This document shows, piece after piece, positions 16,041 through 22,907 of a stretch of 28,693 bases of DNA (its first letter is position 1; each line of letters opens with the position of its first letter). A program made the translations under genes and the position numbers. The stretch is from a virus. Where the stretch lies: IMG/VR virus record IMGVR_UViG_3300032331_001267, positions 1 to 28,693 of that record; one strand, 5' to 3'. The notes beneath the pieces are model-generated. The model saw nothing but the letters and a program-made list of their open reading frames with translations, was not told the origin of the DNA and ran no database searches.

Positions 16041-17272
16041 TGCCTGGTCTCCACCTTTGGAAAGTATGTGACATAGCGATCATATTCACTATGAGGATTG
16101 TTTTTACGGAGATTCTTAATCTTAGTTACAATCTCATCGTAGAAATTCCATGCAAGAGGCACAAAGCATACTGCATCATTACACTCAGCCAACTTATCAG
16201 ACGAGTAGATAGGTATACTAGAGCCTGGTGTAAAGCGACCTTGCTTCAATGGATTATCATCGATGATGAAATCGAGTTTTAGACCAGAGTAGTTGAGTAG
16301 TGTCATGCCTTTTGCGGCTGCACCATAACCAACACCATACCAACCAACTTCATTTCTGGTCATCAACCCCACTTCTTCAACCAACTCTTTCACAATCTCA
16401 TTACAACGCTCCGCATACTCTACATACGTTTCAGGATCATAAAGACCATCAGCAGCTTCATCTTCGATTATCTGATTGACCAAATTACCACTTAGATCCT
16501 TCTTAGAGATGATGAAAATATAACTTGTGCCATGAATAGGCATCGTCATCACATCAATCAGATATAAACCTGCTCGTTCACAAAGAGCTTTCATGGACTT
16601 TGTGTTGAAGAAAGAGATATGTTCGTGATAGATGGTATCAAACTCATTGTTCACTATCATTTTAGCCTGTGAGGTCTGAATGAACAACAGGCTATCTTCG
16701 TGCATCACCTTTGAGGCCGTCTTCAAAAACGAAAGTGGATCAGGCCCATGAGCGAAGACATTCTGAGCGGTGATAACGTCGAATGTGGGTTTGGTTCTTG
16801 GGCTGATACAGTCGAAAGCCAAATCATCATTGAAATATCCACACCATACCATATGGTTTTTATTTGACAGATGATATAAATTTCTGGCTGGATCAACACC
16901 ATAAGTATCATAACCAAGTACCTTGAAATAGTCTAGCTGTGTGCCATCATTACAACCAATATCAAGAACTGTTTCTGATTCTGGTGTCATATCATCGACC
17001 AGAGATGCAAAGTCTTCAAAGTGTTGGTGCATAGTCTTTGCTGTACCACTCACATATAGGTAATCATCGAACATGAGTTCAGGTGCAACCGAGTGTGTGA
17101 GCTGCACATGAAAGCAATGGGCACAATGATTGATAGCAAGAGGATATTCCTCCTGAACATCATCACGATTCAACTTGTATGAATTAGCTAGAGGTTGCTT
17201 ACCAAGATCCAATACAGGAACAAGGTCACTACCACCACATGCAACACATTCTAAAAGGGCCGTGCAACTCAT
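16037..17272 (-). CDS. SAM-dependent sugar C-methyltransferase-like protein (zinc-binding N-domain)
   Basis: 411 aa from ATG 17272, chosen because ATGA overlaps the upstream stop; an in-frame upstream start adds eleven residues. The layout is that of NDP-hexose C-3-methyltransferases. An N-terminal Zn domain has C-V-A-C-G-G and C-A-H-C-F-H. A Rossmann methyltransferase core has V-L-D-I-G-C-N-D-G-T and F-D-V-I-T-A-Q-N-V-F-A-H. The C-terminal domain contains G-V-G-Y-G-A-A-A-K-G and I-D-D-N-P-L-K-Q-G-R-F-T-P-G-S-S-I-P, both characteristic. These enzymes act on 4-keto sugars, so the neighbouring 4,6-dehydratase would supply the substrate. The exact sugar is not known. Confidence 0.85.
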   Translation of the reverse strand: MSCTALLECVACGGSDLVPVLDLGKQPLANSYKLNRDDVQEEYPLAINHCAHCFHVQLTHSVAPELMFDDYLYVSGTAKTMHQHFEDFASLVDDMTPESETVLDIGCNDGTQLDYFKVLGYDTYGVDPARNLYHLSNKNHMVWCGYFNDDLAFDCISPRTKPTFDVITAQNVFAHGPDPLSFLKTASKVMHEDSLLFIQTSQAKMIVNNEFDTIYHEHISFFNTKSMKALCERAGLYLIDVMTMPIHGTSYIFIISKKDLSGNLVNQIIEDEAADGLYDPETYVEYAERCNEIVKELVEEVGLMTRNEVGWYGVGYGAAAKGMTLLNYSGLKLDFIIDDNPLKQGRFTPGSSIPIYSSDKLAECNDAVCFVPLAWNFYDEIVTKIKNLRKNNPHSEYDRYVTYFPKVETRQ

Positions 17273-18294
17273 ATCTCTAACCACCTTTGATTCTGTAGAT
17301 ACCAATCCGATACTTGTTTAATGCGCTCTGTCAATGCAATGCGTGGTTCCCATCCAAATGACCTCATCAGGTCACCACTCAAGGCATATCGCATATCATG
17401 GCCAGGTCGCGAAGTGTGAAAGTCTACCATCTCGTAGACCAATTCTTTACCTTGTGCGGCTGCAATCATCTGAGCGAGAGAAAGGTTATCAATCTCTTCT
17501 TTGCCTACAAGGTTGAACTTGGCACAACGAGCATTACCATAGTCAGGTTCAGGTTGTGGTCTATTCATCAATAAGAAGTGAATACCATCAGCCACATCTT
17601 TTGCATGAATGTAGAAGCGGCTGCCAGCCTGTGTCTTTGTGTGGTCAGCATGAATGAAAATCTTCTCACCCTTATGAACACGACGAATACAAAGAGGAAT
17701 AAACTTTTCAGGTGTCTGACGTTCACCAAAGACATTCATTGTATGTGTAATCATCATGGGAATCTTATAGGTATTCTCATAGGCCACACACAACTCTTCT
17801 GCGCCGGCCTTTGATGCTGAATATGGATTCGTAGAGTTATATCTAGCCCTCTCATCATATGCAACACCAGGCGGAGCAACACCGAAGATTTCGTCGGTGC
17901 TAAAGTATAGCATCATCTCAAGAGAGTCAAGGCGACGAGCATATTCAAGCAGATTAGCGGTACCAATAATATTGTCATTGATAAACTCCATAGGATGTGT
18001 AATCGAACGGTCAACATGTGATGCTGCCGCAAGATGCAGAATGATATCAGGTTTACCGATGAAGTTCGATACCAATGGATTGATTTCGGCCTTCAGGTCG
18101 TGGAATACAATGTTCACTCGCTTCTGAGTGGCGGCATCATAGTTCTGCAAGACCTCATGGAGGCGATTGAGATTACCAGAATAGTCAAGGCGATCAAGTG
18201 TGGTGATACGCCAGTCTGTTCGTGTCAATAGCACATCAATCATATGGTGAGCAATGAAGCCACAACCACCAGTAATTAAGACATTTTTACTCAT
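17269..18294 (-). CDS. NAD-dependent nucleotide-sugar 4,6-dehydratase (RmlB-like SDR)
   Basis: 341 aa from ATG 18294, with GGAG about 10 bases upstream. It is an extended SDR with the RmlB layout: N-V-L-I-T-G-G-C-G-F-I (4-14), then H-L-A-A-A-S-H-V-D-R-S, the 4,6-dehydratase active site S-T-D-E-I-F-G, and catalytic Y-S-A-S-K-A-G-A-E. It continues with N-V-F-G-E-R-Q-x-P-E-K-F-I-P and R-x-Y-I-H-A-K-D-V-A. The D-E pair after S-T identifies a dehydratase rather than a simple epimerase. Together with the C-methyltransferase it would make a 4-keto, possibly branched, deoxysugar. The nucleotide carrier (dTDP, CDP or UDP) is not fixed by sequence. It overlaps the preceding gene by 8 bases. Confidence 0.88.
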   Translation of the reverse strand: MSKNVLITGGCGFIAHHMIDVLLTRTDWRITTLDRLDYSGNLNRLHEVLQNYDAATQKRVNIVFHDLKAEINPLVSNFIGKPDIILHLAAASHVDRSITHPMEFINDNIIGTANLLEYARRLDSLEMMLYFSTDEIFGVAPPGVAYDERARYNSTNPYSASKAGAEELCVAYENTYKIPMMITHTMNVFGERQTPEKFIPLCIRRVHKGEKIFIHADHTKTQAGSRFYIHAKDVADGIHFLLMNRPQPEPDYGNARCAKFNLVGKEEIDNLSLAQMIAAAQGKELVYEMVDFHTSRPGHDMRYALSGDLMRSFGWEPRIALTERIKQVSDWYLQNQRWLEI

Positions 18295-18982
18295 CAATAT
18301 ATGCTCCGTTAGGTGCGATGTTACCGCAGACACCTATCTTTTCCACTTCAACAATCTTGTTCAGATGAAGATGCTTATAGTAAGAATGTTCAACATCGAT
18401 GCCATACATCATACAGTCATTTAGTATATTTGGCAAGGCTTCTCTGAATGTCTTCAGCAGAGAATAGTCCATATGCCACGAACGCAGCTTATAGAGTCGG
18501 TCTACACCTGAAGTCCATTTCTGATCTTCTGACATCCATGATGCTTCCGAATTTGCAAAAACAAAAGCACCTTCATATGATTCATCTTCAACCACAAAAT
18601 TTTCATTCAAACGATATCGGCCTGATAGCTTATAGATCCTCTTGGCCTTGATACCTTTCTCTGAGAACCAATCTAAGAAACCTATGAATGCCATGGTCTC
18701 TGCTATGCTTCTTGCACCTGCCCTAGAGAATTTTGCAATATCAGGATTCTCACCGCAATAGACGATTTGCATTCCTCTATCGATCAATTGGTTTATATAC
18801 TCTCGATTAGGATAGTCAGGTGACGAATCAAACATGAACTTCATATTGTTGGGGCAATACTTGTCAATCGAATCGATGGTCTGAATAGTCTGCTGAAATC
18901 TTTCATCTTCATTGTAGACAGATAGCTGTTTGACATTCAACGCATGGTTGATAAAGAAGATACCATCAAGCCCGTCTAGCAT
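18287..18982 (-). CDS. Unknown glycan-island protein, glycosyltransferase-like
   Basis: 231 aa. It begins LDGIFFINHALNVKQLSVYN and has a mid-segment K-R-I-Y-K-L-S-G-R-Y-R-L-N (residues about 135-150) and F-A-N-S-E-A-S-W, then a C-terminal H-S-Y-Y-K-H-L-H-L-N. The K-L-S-G-R-Y stretch recurs in phage and bacterial glycan-cluster proteins thought to be GT-A-like. No DxD metal site is obvious. AGGAT precedes ATG 18982. The function is assigned by context only. Confidence 0.6.
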   Translation of the reverse strand: MLDGLDGIFFINHALNVKQLSVYNEDERFQQTIQTIDSIDKYCPNNMKFMFDSSPDYPNREYINQLIDRGMQIVYCGENPDIAKFSRAGARSIAETMAFIGFLDWFSEKGIKAKRIYKLSGRYRLNENFVVEDESYEGAFVFANSEASWMSEDQKWTSGVDRLYKLRSWHMDYSLLKTFREALPNILNDCMMYGIDVEHSYYKHLHLNKIVEVEKIGVCGNIAPNGAYIDE

Positions 18983-18985
18983 AAC

Positions 18986-19486
18986 TTATCCTTTGATCCA
19001 AAACCAAATAGCAAGATTAGAGATTTGAATAGGTGTACCTATCTTATTACCTCTACGAAAAACATTGAGAGCCTTCTTGACTTCATCGGTATCGTGGTCA
19101 TTACCACAGAAGATTCCACCGATCTTCAATGTGTCGTAGTACTCTTGTAGCTTATCACATGAGCTTCTATGTACACAAACGATATCAGCTTCATTCGATA
19201 GACTACCAACTTCAACTTTATCACCAATCAGGTTTTTGAGATTGGTCTTGAATGGAGTTTCATAGTTAGCATCAGCATCCTTATTGAGAATGTAGACCTT
19301 GTTTACATTAGCACATTGTTCGATGATATCAAAGGTACTCTCACCCTTAAAATCATCAATCATATTAATCGTGATATCTCCACGACGACGCTTGATATAA
19401 GGTATGATACCTCCTGATAGCATGATACCATTTGGCCACAGACCAAACATCTTTAGGTTTTCAATATCGAAAAATTCTGGGTTCAT
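18986..19486 (-). CDS. Class I methyltransferase-like protein, short
   Basis: 166 aa. The order of segments resembles Methyltransf_24-type proteins: an I-N-M-I-D-D strand after residue 40, V-N-K-V-Y-I-L-N-K-D-A (the acidic end of beta-2), A-D-I-V-C-V-H-R, and L-K-I-G-G-I-F-C-G-N-D-H-D-T-D-E-V-K-K-A-L, which is the family's typical late element. A clear glycine-rich SAM loop is missing or degenerate. It may therefore be inactive or bind a different ligand. It overlaps the next gene's stop by ATGA. Confidence 0.55.
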   Translation of the reverse strand: MNPEFFDIENLKMFGLWPNGIMLSGGIIPYIKRRRGDITINMIDDFKGESTFDIIEQCANVNKVYILNKDADANYETPFKTNLKNLIGDKVEVGSLSNEADIVCVHRSSCDKLQEYYDTLKIGGIFCGNDHDTDEVKKALNVFRRGNKIGTPIQISNLAIWFWIKG

Positions 19487-20364
19487 CCGTAGATCCTCTC
19501 AATTTGTTCGCGCAGGCCAGGTACACGATCATATTGATGCACGATGCAATACTTCTCGCCGAGAACATTCTTCACAATACCATCTTCAATGACAGGTTGA
19601 TTATCTTCATAGATTGCTTCATAGTCACTCGGATTTCGCATGAACATTGCACCAAGATCACCCTTGCCAGCCTTCACAGCCTCGATAGTTGTACCAAGCT
19701 GAATAGCCCACTTATCACTATTATTAGTGTAGAAGGTATCATCTTTATATGGTGAGACTGAAAGAATGTAGTTGTAGACGGCCTGATCCACAATCGGGAT
19801 TGGGCGATTGATACTGAGCTGGAAAATCATCAGCATCAGGTCTTTGACATACTCAAAATCGCCACCGATAGTACCAACATTATAGATTGTCCGCTCTTTC
19901 AGTATACCATGAAAGAAAGGCCCAAAAGTCTGTTCGAGATTCTGATTACCCCAAGGCTCATTCTTATATGTCATACCCTCCGAAGAAGCAACGAGGTTGC
20001 TACCAAGAATGTAATCATCAAGCCATAAGGTTGGATCAGACTGAAAAATAACATCGCGAGTATCAGTTGTGACAACGTAGCCATATTTCTCTTTAGTTGT
20101 ATGAAGGAAGTTCCAGATGTGAAAGAAACGCTCAACATGTGGTGCGCTGCTGGTAGGTGAAGTGATATCACCGTTTGGTGTTCGATTACCATAGAGTGAA
20201 AGCTTGACGCCTTCTTGTGACAACTTTTCGATAGTCTCTTTCTTATAGTTAGTTCCTACAAGAACAATATCACCTTCGAAACCGGTCATCTTGATTGAGT
20301 TGACCCAGTACTTCAACTGGTCCCAAGTATAGTTTGATGCTCCGCCTACAATCAGATTCTTCAT
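19483..20364 (-). CDS. Glycosyltransferase-like protein with T-D-T-R-D motif (GT-A fold)
   Basis: 293 aa. The opening M-K-N-L-I-V-G-G-A-S-N-Y-T-W is followed by a nucleotide-fold strand (D-I-V-L-V-G-T-N-Y) and then Y-V-V-T-T-D-T-R-D-V-I-F-Q-S-D-P. The D-x-R-D of that segment takes the place of the D-x-D metal site used by many GT-A enzymes. I-Y-N-V-G-T-I-G-G-D further on matches the acceptor-side motif in the same enzymes. C-terminal C-I-V-H-Q-Y-D-R probably provides the metal His. The overlaps with neighbours are ATGA and TAATG. The substrate is unknown. Confidence 0.75.
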   Translation of the reverse strand: MKNLIVGGASNYTWDQLKYWVNSIKMTGFEGDIVLVGTNYKKETIEKLSQEGVKLSLYGNRTPNGDITSPTSSAPHVERFFHIWNFLHTTKEKYGYVVTTDTRDVIFQSDPTLWLDDYILGSNLVASSEGMTYKNEPWGNQNLEQTFGPFFHGILKERTIYNVGTIGGDFEYVKDLMLMIFQLSINRPIPIVDQAVYNYILSVSPYKDDTFYTNNSDKWAIQLGTTIEAVKAGKGDLGAMFMRNPSDYEAIYEDNQPVIEDGIVKNVLGEKYCIVHQYDRVPGLREQIERIYG

Positions 20365-21092
20365 TATACAACCCTCACATAAAAATCATCCCAACGAGAT
20401 ATCTCAGTAAACTTTCTTGTGTAACCATTCTCGGTCAAAAGCTTATGCAGCTTCTCTCTAATCTCACTACGATTATGCTCGACTGTGATGGCATTGATCT
20501 TATACTTATTTGCGTTCTGGATGAAGAAGGCGTTGAGAATGCCGTACTCTGTACCTTCAGTATCGACAGACAAGAAATCGATAATAGAAGGAGCATCATA
20601 TAATGTAAGCAAATCGAACAGTGAGATCGTATCGACATTGATGAATTCTGCGTTCTTTAATCTAGCTTCTTTGAATTCATCACCTTGACCAAAACCTTTG
20701 ATGGTGGCCAAATCAGGAGCCTCTGTCTTCATAAACTCAACAGTCTCACCACTCTTGGTAAAGAGACACTTGGTCGAGATATTGCAGGAACGATTCTTAT
20801 ACAGGGCTTCATGCCAGACAGGATTAGGTTCAGCAAGAATACCTGTCCAACCATAATCTCTCTCTAAGATATATGAGTTGCTGGTATTCTTACCATCAGT
20901 TGCACCAAATTCAACGAAGAATCCGTCGTTCTTGAAACCATTCTCATAGAGCGCAAAAATATCCTGATAGTTCTGGCTTTCAGATAGCTCTACATGTGAA
21001 AGACAAAATCCGATAAACTTTAGAAGTTCGGATTCCCTGAGAGACTTGAGTTCATCTTTCTTGAGTTCATATAGCAGTTCACCTAAGTTCAT
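20364..21092 (-). CDS. FkbM-family SAM-dependent methyltransferase (second copy)
   Basis: 242 aa. It contains S-Q-N-Y-Q-D-I-F-A-L-Y and F-F-V-E-F-G-A-T-D-G-K-N-T-S-N-S-Y-I-L-E-R-D-Y-G (SAM loop), the acidic L-A-E-P-N-P-V-W-H, and the signature D-F-L-S-V-D-T-E-G-T-E-Y-G-I-L near residue 175. The N-terminal extension of about 40 residues is mostly helical. AAGGAT precedes ATG 21092. The 'SQxyQDxfv' opening is typical of the FkbM subfamily in surface-glycan clusters. It differs from the 206-aa FkbM gene at 14452. Confidence 0.88.
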   Translation of the reverse strand: MNLGELLYELKKDELKSLRESELLKFIGFCLSHVELSESQNYQDIFALYENGFKNDGFFVEFGATDGKNTSNSYILERDYGWTGILAEPNPVWHEALYKNRSCNISTKCLFTKSGETVEFMKTEAPDLATIKGFGQGDEFKEARLKNAEFINVDTISLFDLLTLYDAPSIIDFLSVDTEGTEYGILNAFFIQNANKYKINAITVEHNRSEIREKLHKLLTENGYTRKFTEISRWDDFYVRVV

Positions 21093-21095
21093 TTT

Positions 21096-21860
21096 TTAAT
21101 CCTTTATCCACGGGTATACACCAAAATATCTCTTATACTGTTCTTCATTACCTTTTTCGAAGAATTCTTTGTTGACTGAATTTGGATTACCATCAAGACG
21201 GTAGCAGAGTGTATGCTTACCGTTTGTGTCATGCTCTTCAGTTTTGCGAATGAAATTGTAGAATCGACGGTCACCACCCCAACCATGGTGCCACAGGTGG
21301 GCGCAACCAATCAGAAACTCTCTGCGAAATGCGAATGATGAAGTATCAATCAAATAGTGCTTTTCAGCCGCATCATATGTGAAGTAGATCGGCCACTTAC
21401 CGAGGCTCTCACAGTTGTCATCACAGAGATAGTTCTTATCTTCATCATAGATTTGACGTAGTGAGTATGCAAACTTGTTTGTCTCTAATACCTTGACGAG
21501 GCTTTCGACATGATCTGGTGCATACCAGTTGTCTTCATCGAGGAAGAAGATATAGTCAGAGTTGATTAGATGTGGATAGGCTGCATAGATGCGGTGACCA
21601 TAGAAACCATCACCAACTTTACCTGTATTGTATGGTGATGTTGTCAGAGTTACATGATTTAGCAAATCATCATCGTATGCGAAGTTATGCAAGAATTTTT
21701 TTTGATGTTCTGGACCATCAACGACAATTAGATGGTCGATATGACCATACGTTTGATTCTTGACGCTCAAGATGGCATCTAGAACCTTAGGTGATCCAAT
21801 TGTGGGGGTAATGACCGTTACAGTCTTAGGAGTAGTTGTAGTCACGAAGTTGTATTTCAT
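21096..21860 (-). CDS. Glycosyltransferase family 2
   Basis: 254 aa from ATG 21860; TTG and GTG codons 3 and 6 bases upstream are also in frame. The GT2 pattern is clear: T-V-T-V-I-T-P-T-I-G-S-P-K-V-L-D-A-I-L-S-V-K-N-Q-T-Y at the N-terminus, I-V-V-D-G, and F-F-L-D-E-D-N-W-Y-A-P-D, where the D-x-D-like D-E-D binds metal and nucleotide. A Cys pair near C-D-D-N-C is unusual. The TGA of the preceding membrane microprotein overlaps this ATG (TGATG). It is the first glycan gene of the island in transcription order. Confidence 0.88.
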   Translation of the reverse strand: MKYNFVTTTTPKTVTVITPTIGSPKVLDAILSVKNQTYGHIDHLIVVDGPEHQKKFLHNFAYDDDLLNHVTLTTSPYNTGKVGDGFYGHRIYAAYPHLINSDYIFFLDEDNWYAPDHVESLVKVLETNKFAYSLRQIYDEDKNYLCDDNCESLGKWPIYFTYDAAEKHYLIDTSSFAFRREFLIGCAHLWHHGWGGDRRFYNFIRKTEEHDTNGKHTLCYRLDGNPNSVNKEFFEKGNEEQYKRYFGVYPWIKD

Positions 21861-22009
21861 CACCAATGCCTTATCACGCCAGCTATAATAAACATGTTCG
21901 TTAGTATATAGCTGAAAATTATGACCGTTCGGATGATAGCGACTCTATCAGCCTCAATGTTGTTCTTACCGTTTTTCTCACCAAGAGCCTTAGCCCACAG
22001 TCTCCACAT
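21860..22009 (-). CDS. 49-aa single-pass membrane microprotein (MWRLW type)
   Basis: 49 aa. The N-terminus is basic and Trp-rich (MWRLWAKALGEKNGKNN), then an acidic-hydrophobic segment (IEADRVAIIRTVIIFSYIL) and a hydrophobic end (NMFIIAGVIRHW). It has one predicted transmembrane helix at the C-terminal half. I recall very similar short proteins in other T4-like environmental phages, so this is a real gene, not noise. The TGA overlaps the GT2 start. GGAG is 11 bases upstream, a long spacing. Function unknown. Confidence 0.75.
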   Translation of the reverse strand: MWRLWAKALGEKNGKNNIEADRVAIIRTVIIFSYILTNMFIIAGVIRHW

Positions 22010-22035
22010 AGTATATCATTCTCCACATAAAGGCA

Positions 22036-22057
22036 AGAGGGGGATTTCTCCCCCTCT
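22036..22057 (-). terminator. Strong GAAA-tetraloop hairpin, terminator-like
   Basis: A perfect 9-bp stem (AGAGGGGGA/TCCCCCTCT) with a 4-base loop, GAAA on the minus strand. It begins 2 bases after the DUF1127 stop. The following bases are TGCCTTTA, so the U-tract is weak. It may stop part of the upstream transcript or protect the 3' end of the hsp20-DUF1127 message. Confidence 0.6.
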
Positions 22058-22059
22058 CT

Positions 22060-22239
22060 TTACTTATAATTTTGGGTGGCCTTATAGACGACACCATAGA
22101 TTTCGTGTCGCTCTAGGCCTAAATCTTCCAATTCTTCTTTCGAAAGCTTCATCAGTTCATGTTCAGCATTACGCTGCAAACGAAACTTGTCGAAGAAACC
22201 TTGAAAGGCTTCGGTGAGTTCTTCTGTAAGAAAGATCAT
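22060..22239 (-). CDS. DUF1127-like microprotein
   Basis: 59 aa. ATG 22239 starts one base after the Hsp20 TGA. The sequence MIFLTEELTEAFQGFFDKFR continues into E-L-M-K-L-S-K-E-E-L-E-D-L-G-L-E-R-H-E-I, which fits the DUF1127 (YjiS-like) pattern of R-x-x-x-x-L-x-x-L-s-d-x-x-L-x-D-i-G-l-x-R-x-x-I. DUF1127 proteins are short, mostly alphaproteobacterial, and some bind RNA. This supports an alphaproteobacterial host but does not prove it. Confidence 0.75.
   Translation of the reverse strand: MIFLTEELTEAFQGFFDKFRLQRNAEHELMKLSKEELEDLGLERHEIYGVVYKATQNYK
22061..22068 (-). promoter_or_regulatory. Possible late-promoter-like box TATAAGTA overlapping the DUF1127 stop
   Basis: The minus strand reads TATAAGTA, one base from the T4 late consensus, overlapping the last codons of DUF1127. 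If used, transcription would run into the glycan island through the adjacent hairpin. It is coding sequence, so a chance match is likely. Confidence 0.2.
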
Positions 22240-22240
22240 G

Positions 22241-22720
22241 TCAGTCGTTCAGAAATTGCTTTTCTGAGACACCACCTTCGTTGATCTTGACCTTCTTAGG
22301 TTTCTTCTCTTCAGGAATGAAACGCTCAAGCATGATCTTTAGCATACCATTCATAAGGTCGGCATCCTTGACGATAACGGTATCGGCCAGGGAAAACTTA
22401 CGAGTGAACGCACGATCAGCAATACCTTTGAACAGATATTCAGATGCGGGGAATGTAGAGGCGTTTGTACTACCCTTGACGATAAGGGTACCATTTTCAA
22501 TCTCTACTTCGATATCTTGGCTACCAAAACCAGCCACAGCGATTTCGATGATATACTTATTCTCATCCACTTTGCGGATGTTATAAGGAGGATATGTTGG
22601 AATCTTTGGAAGGTTTTCGGTAATCTCATTCAGCTTTTTGAAGACTTGATCGAATCCGATTGCAGACTTCGAAATGTTAGGGAAGGTGAATGGATCAAAA
22701 TAAGGTATATTGCTAGTCAT
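22241..22720 (-). CDS. hsp20: Hsp20 small heat-shock protein
   Basis: 159 aa. The alpha-crystallin domain occupies about residues 45-140: Y-N-I-R-K-V-D-E-N-K-Y-I-I-E-I-A-V-A-G-F, then I-E-V-E-I-E-N-G-T-L-I-V-K-G, and A-F-T-R-K-F-S-L-A-D-T-V. It continues A-D-L-M-N-G-M-L-K-I, the IbpA-type strand. The N-terminal part (PYFDPFTFPNISKSAIGFD) is also IbpA-like. sHSPs hold unfolded proteins and are frequent in T4-like marine phages. The usual C-terminal I-x-I/V anchor is only partly present (V-K-I). AAGGAG precedes ATG 22720. Confidence 0.93.
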   Translation of the reverse strand: MTSNIPYFDPFTFPNISKSAIGFDQVFKKLNEITENLPKIPTYPPYNIRKVDENKYIIEIAVAGFGSQDIEVEIENGTLIVKGSTNASTFPASEYLFKGIADRAFTRKFSLADTVIVKDADLMNGMLKIMLERFIPEEKKPKKVKINEGGVSEKQFLND

Positions 22721-22758
22721 GTAGATAACTCCTTTTAAGCAAGTTAGGTATGTGTAGG

Positions 22759-22781
22759 ACTCTTCCCATAAGGCGAAGAGT
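22759..22781 (-). other. Stem-loop directly 3' of tRNA-Met
   Basis: A 7-bp inverted repeat (ACTCTTC/GAAGAGT) with a 9-base loop begins immediately after the encoded CCA of the tRNA on the minus strand. It lacks a U-tract, so RNA processing or mRNA 5'-end protection of the hsp20 message is likelier than termination. Confidence 0.5.
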
Positions 22782-22857
22782 TGGTTTCGGAGGCAGGATT
22801 CGAACCTACGATCTCCAGCTTATGAGGCTAGCGAGATGACCACTTCTCTACTCCGCA
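22782..22857 (-). tRNA. tRNA with anticodon CAU (probably elongator Met)
   Basis: Full cloverleaf on the minus strand with encoded CCA. The acceptor stem TGCGGAG/CTCCGAA has one mismatch, G2 against A71. The D-arm is GAGA/TCTC. The anticodon arm CTAGC/GCTGG encloses CTCATAA. The T-arm is GTAGG/CCTGC around TTCGAAT. It lacks the three G-C pairs of an initiator anticodon stem, so it is an elongator; an Ile2 (lysidine) tRNA also has CAU and cannot be excluded. Confidence 0.93.
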
Positions 22858-22862
22858 ACAAA

Positions 22863-22886
22863 GTCAGGACGCATTACTTACCTGAC
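22863..22886 (-). other. Stem-loop between late promoter and tRNA-Met
   Basis: GTCAGG/CCTGAC, a perfect 6-bp inverted repeat with a 12-base loop, lies between the TATAAATA box and the 5' end of tRNA-Met. It could be a leader structure or a tRNA 5'-processing signal. Confidence 0.4.
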
Positions 22887-22890
22887 AAAC

Positions 22891-22898
22891 TATTTATA
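22891..22898 (-). promoter_or_regulatory. T4-type late promoter TATAAATA
   Basis: The minus strand carries a perfect T4 late promoter box (TATAAATA) in the 50-base gap between dUTPase and tRNA-Met. Late promoters of T4 are read by gp55-gp33 polymerase with the gp45 clamp as enhancer. A transcript from here would cover tRNA-Met, hsp20, DUF1127 and, if it passes the hairpin at 22036, the glycan island. Confidence 0.6.
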
Positions 22899-22907
22899 TC
22901 ACTTTTT

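Noticed and set aside
21692-21701. Run of eight A residues (minus strand) in the GT2 gene as a programmed frameshift
   Set aside because: The gene reads through intact and no alternative frame of useful length follows; at most a place for sequencing error.
9373-21860. Host chromosomal contamination or prophage junction
   Set aside because: The island is continuous in strand and translational overlap with phage genes on both sides, and no tRNA-attachment repeat, integrase or host gene is seen.
21921-22217. Plus-strand 98-aa ORF filling the apparent gap before the glycan island
   Set aside because: It is opposite to two better supported minus-strand microproteins, has no ribosome site and crosses the strong hairpin.
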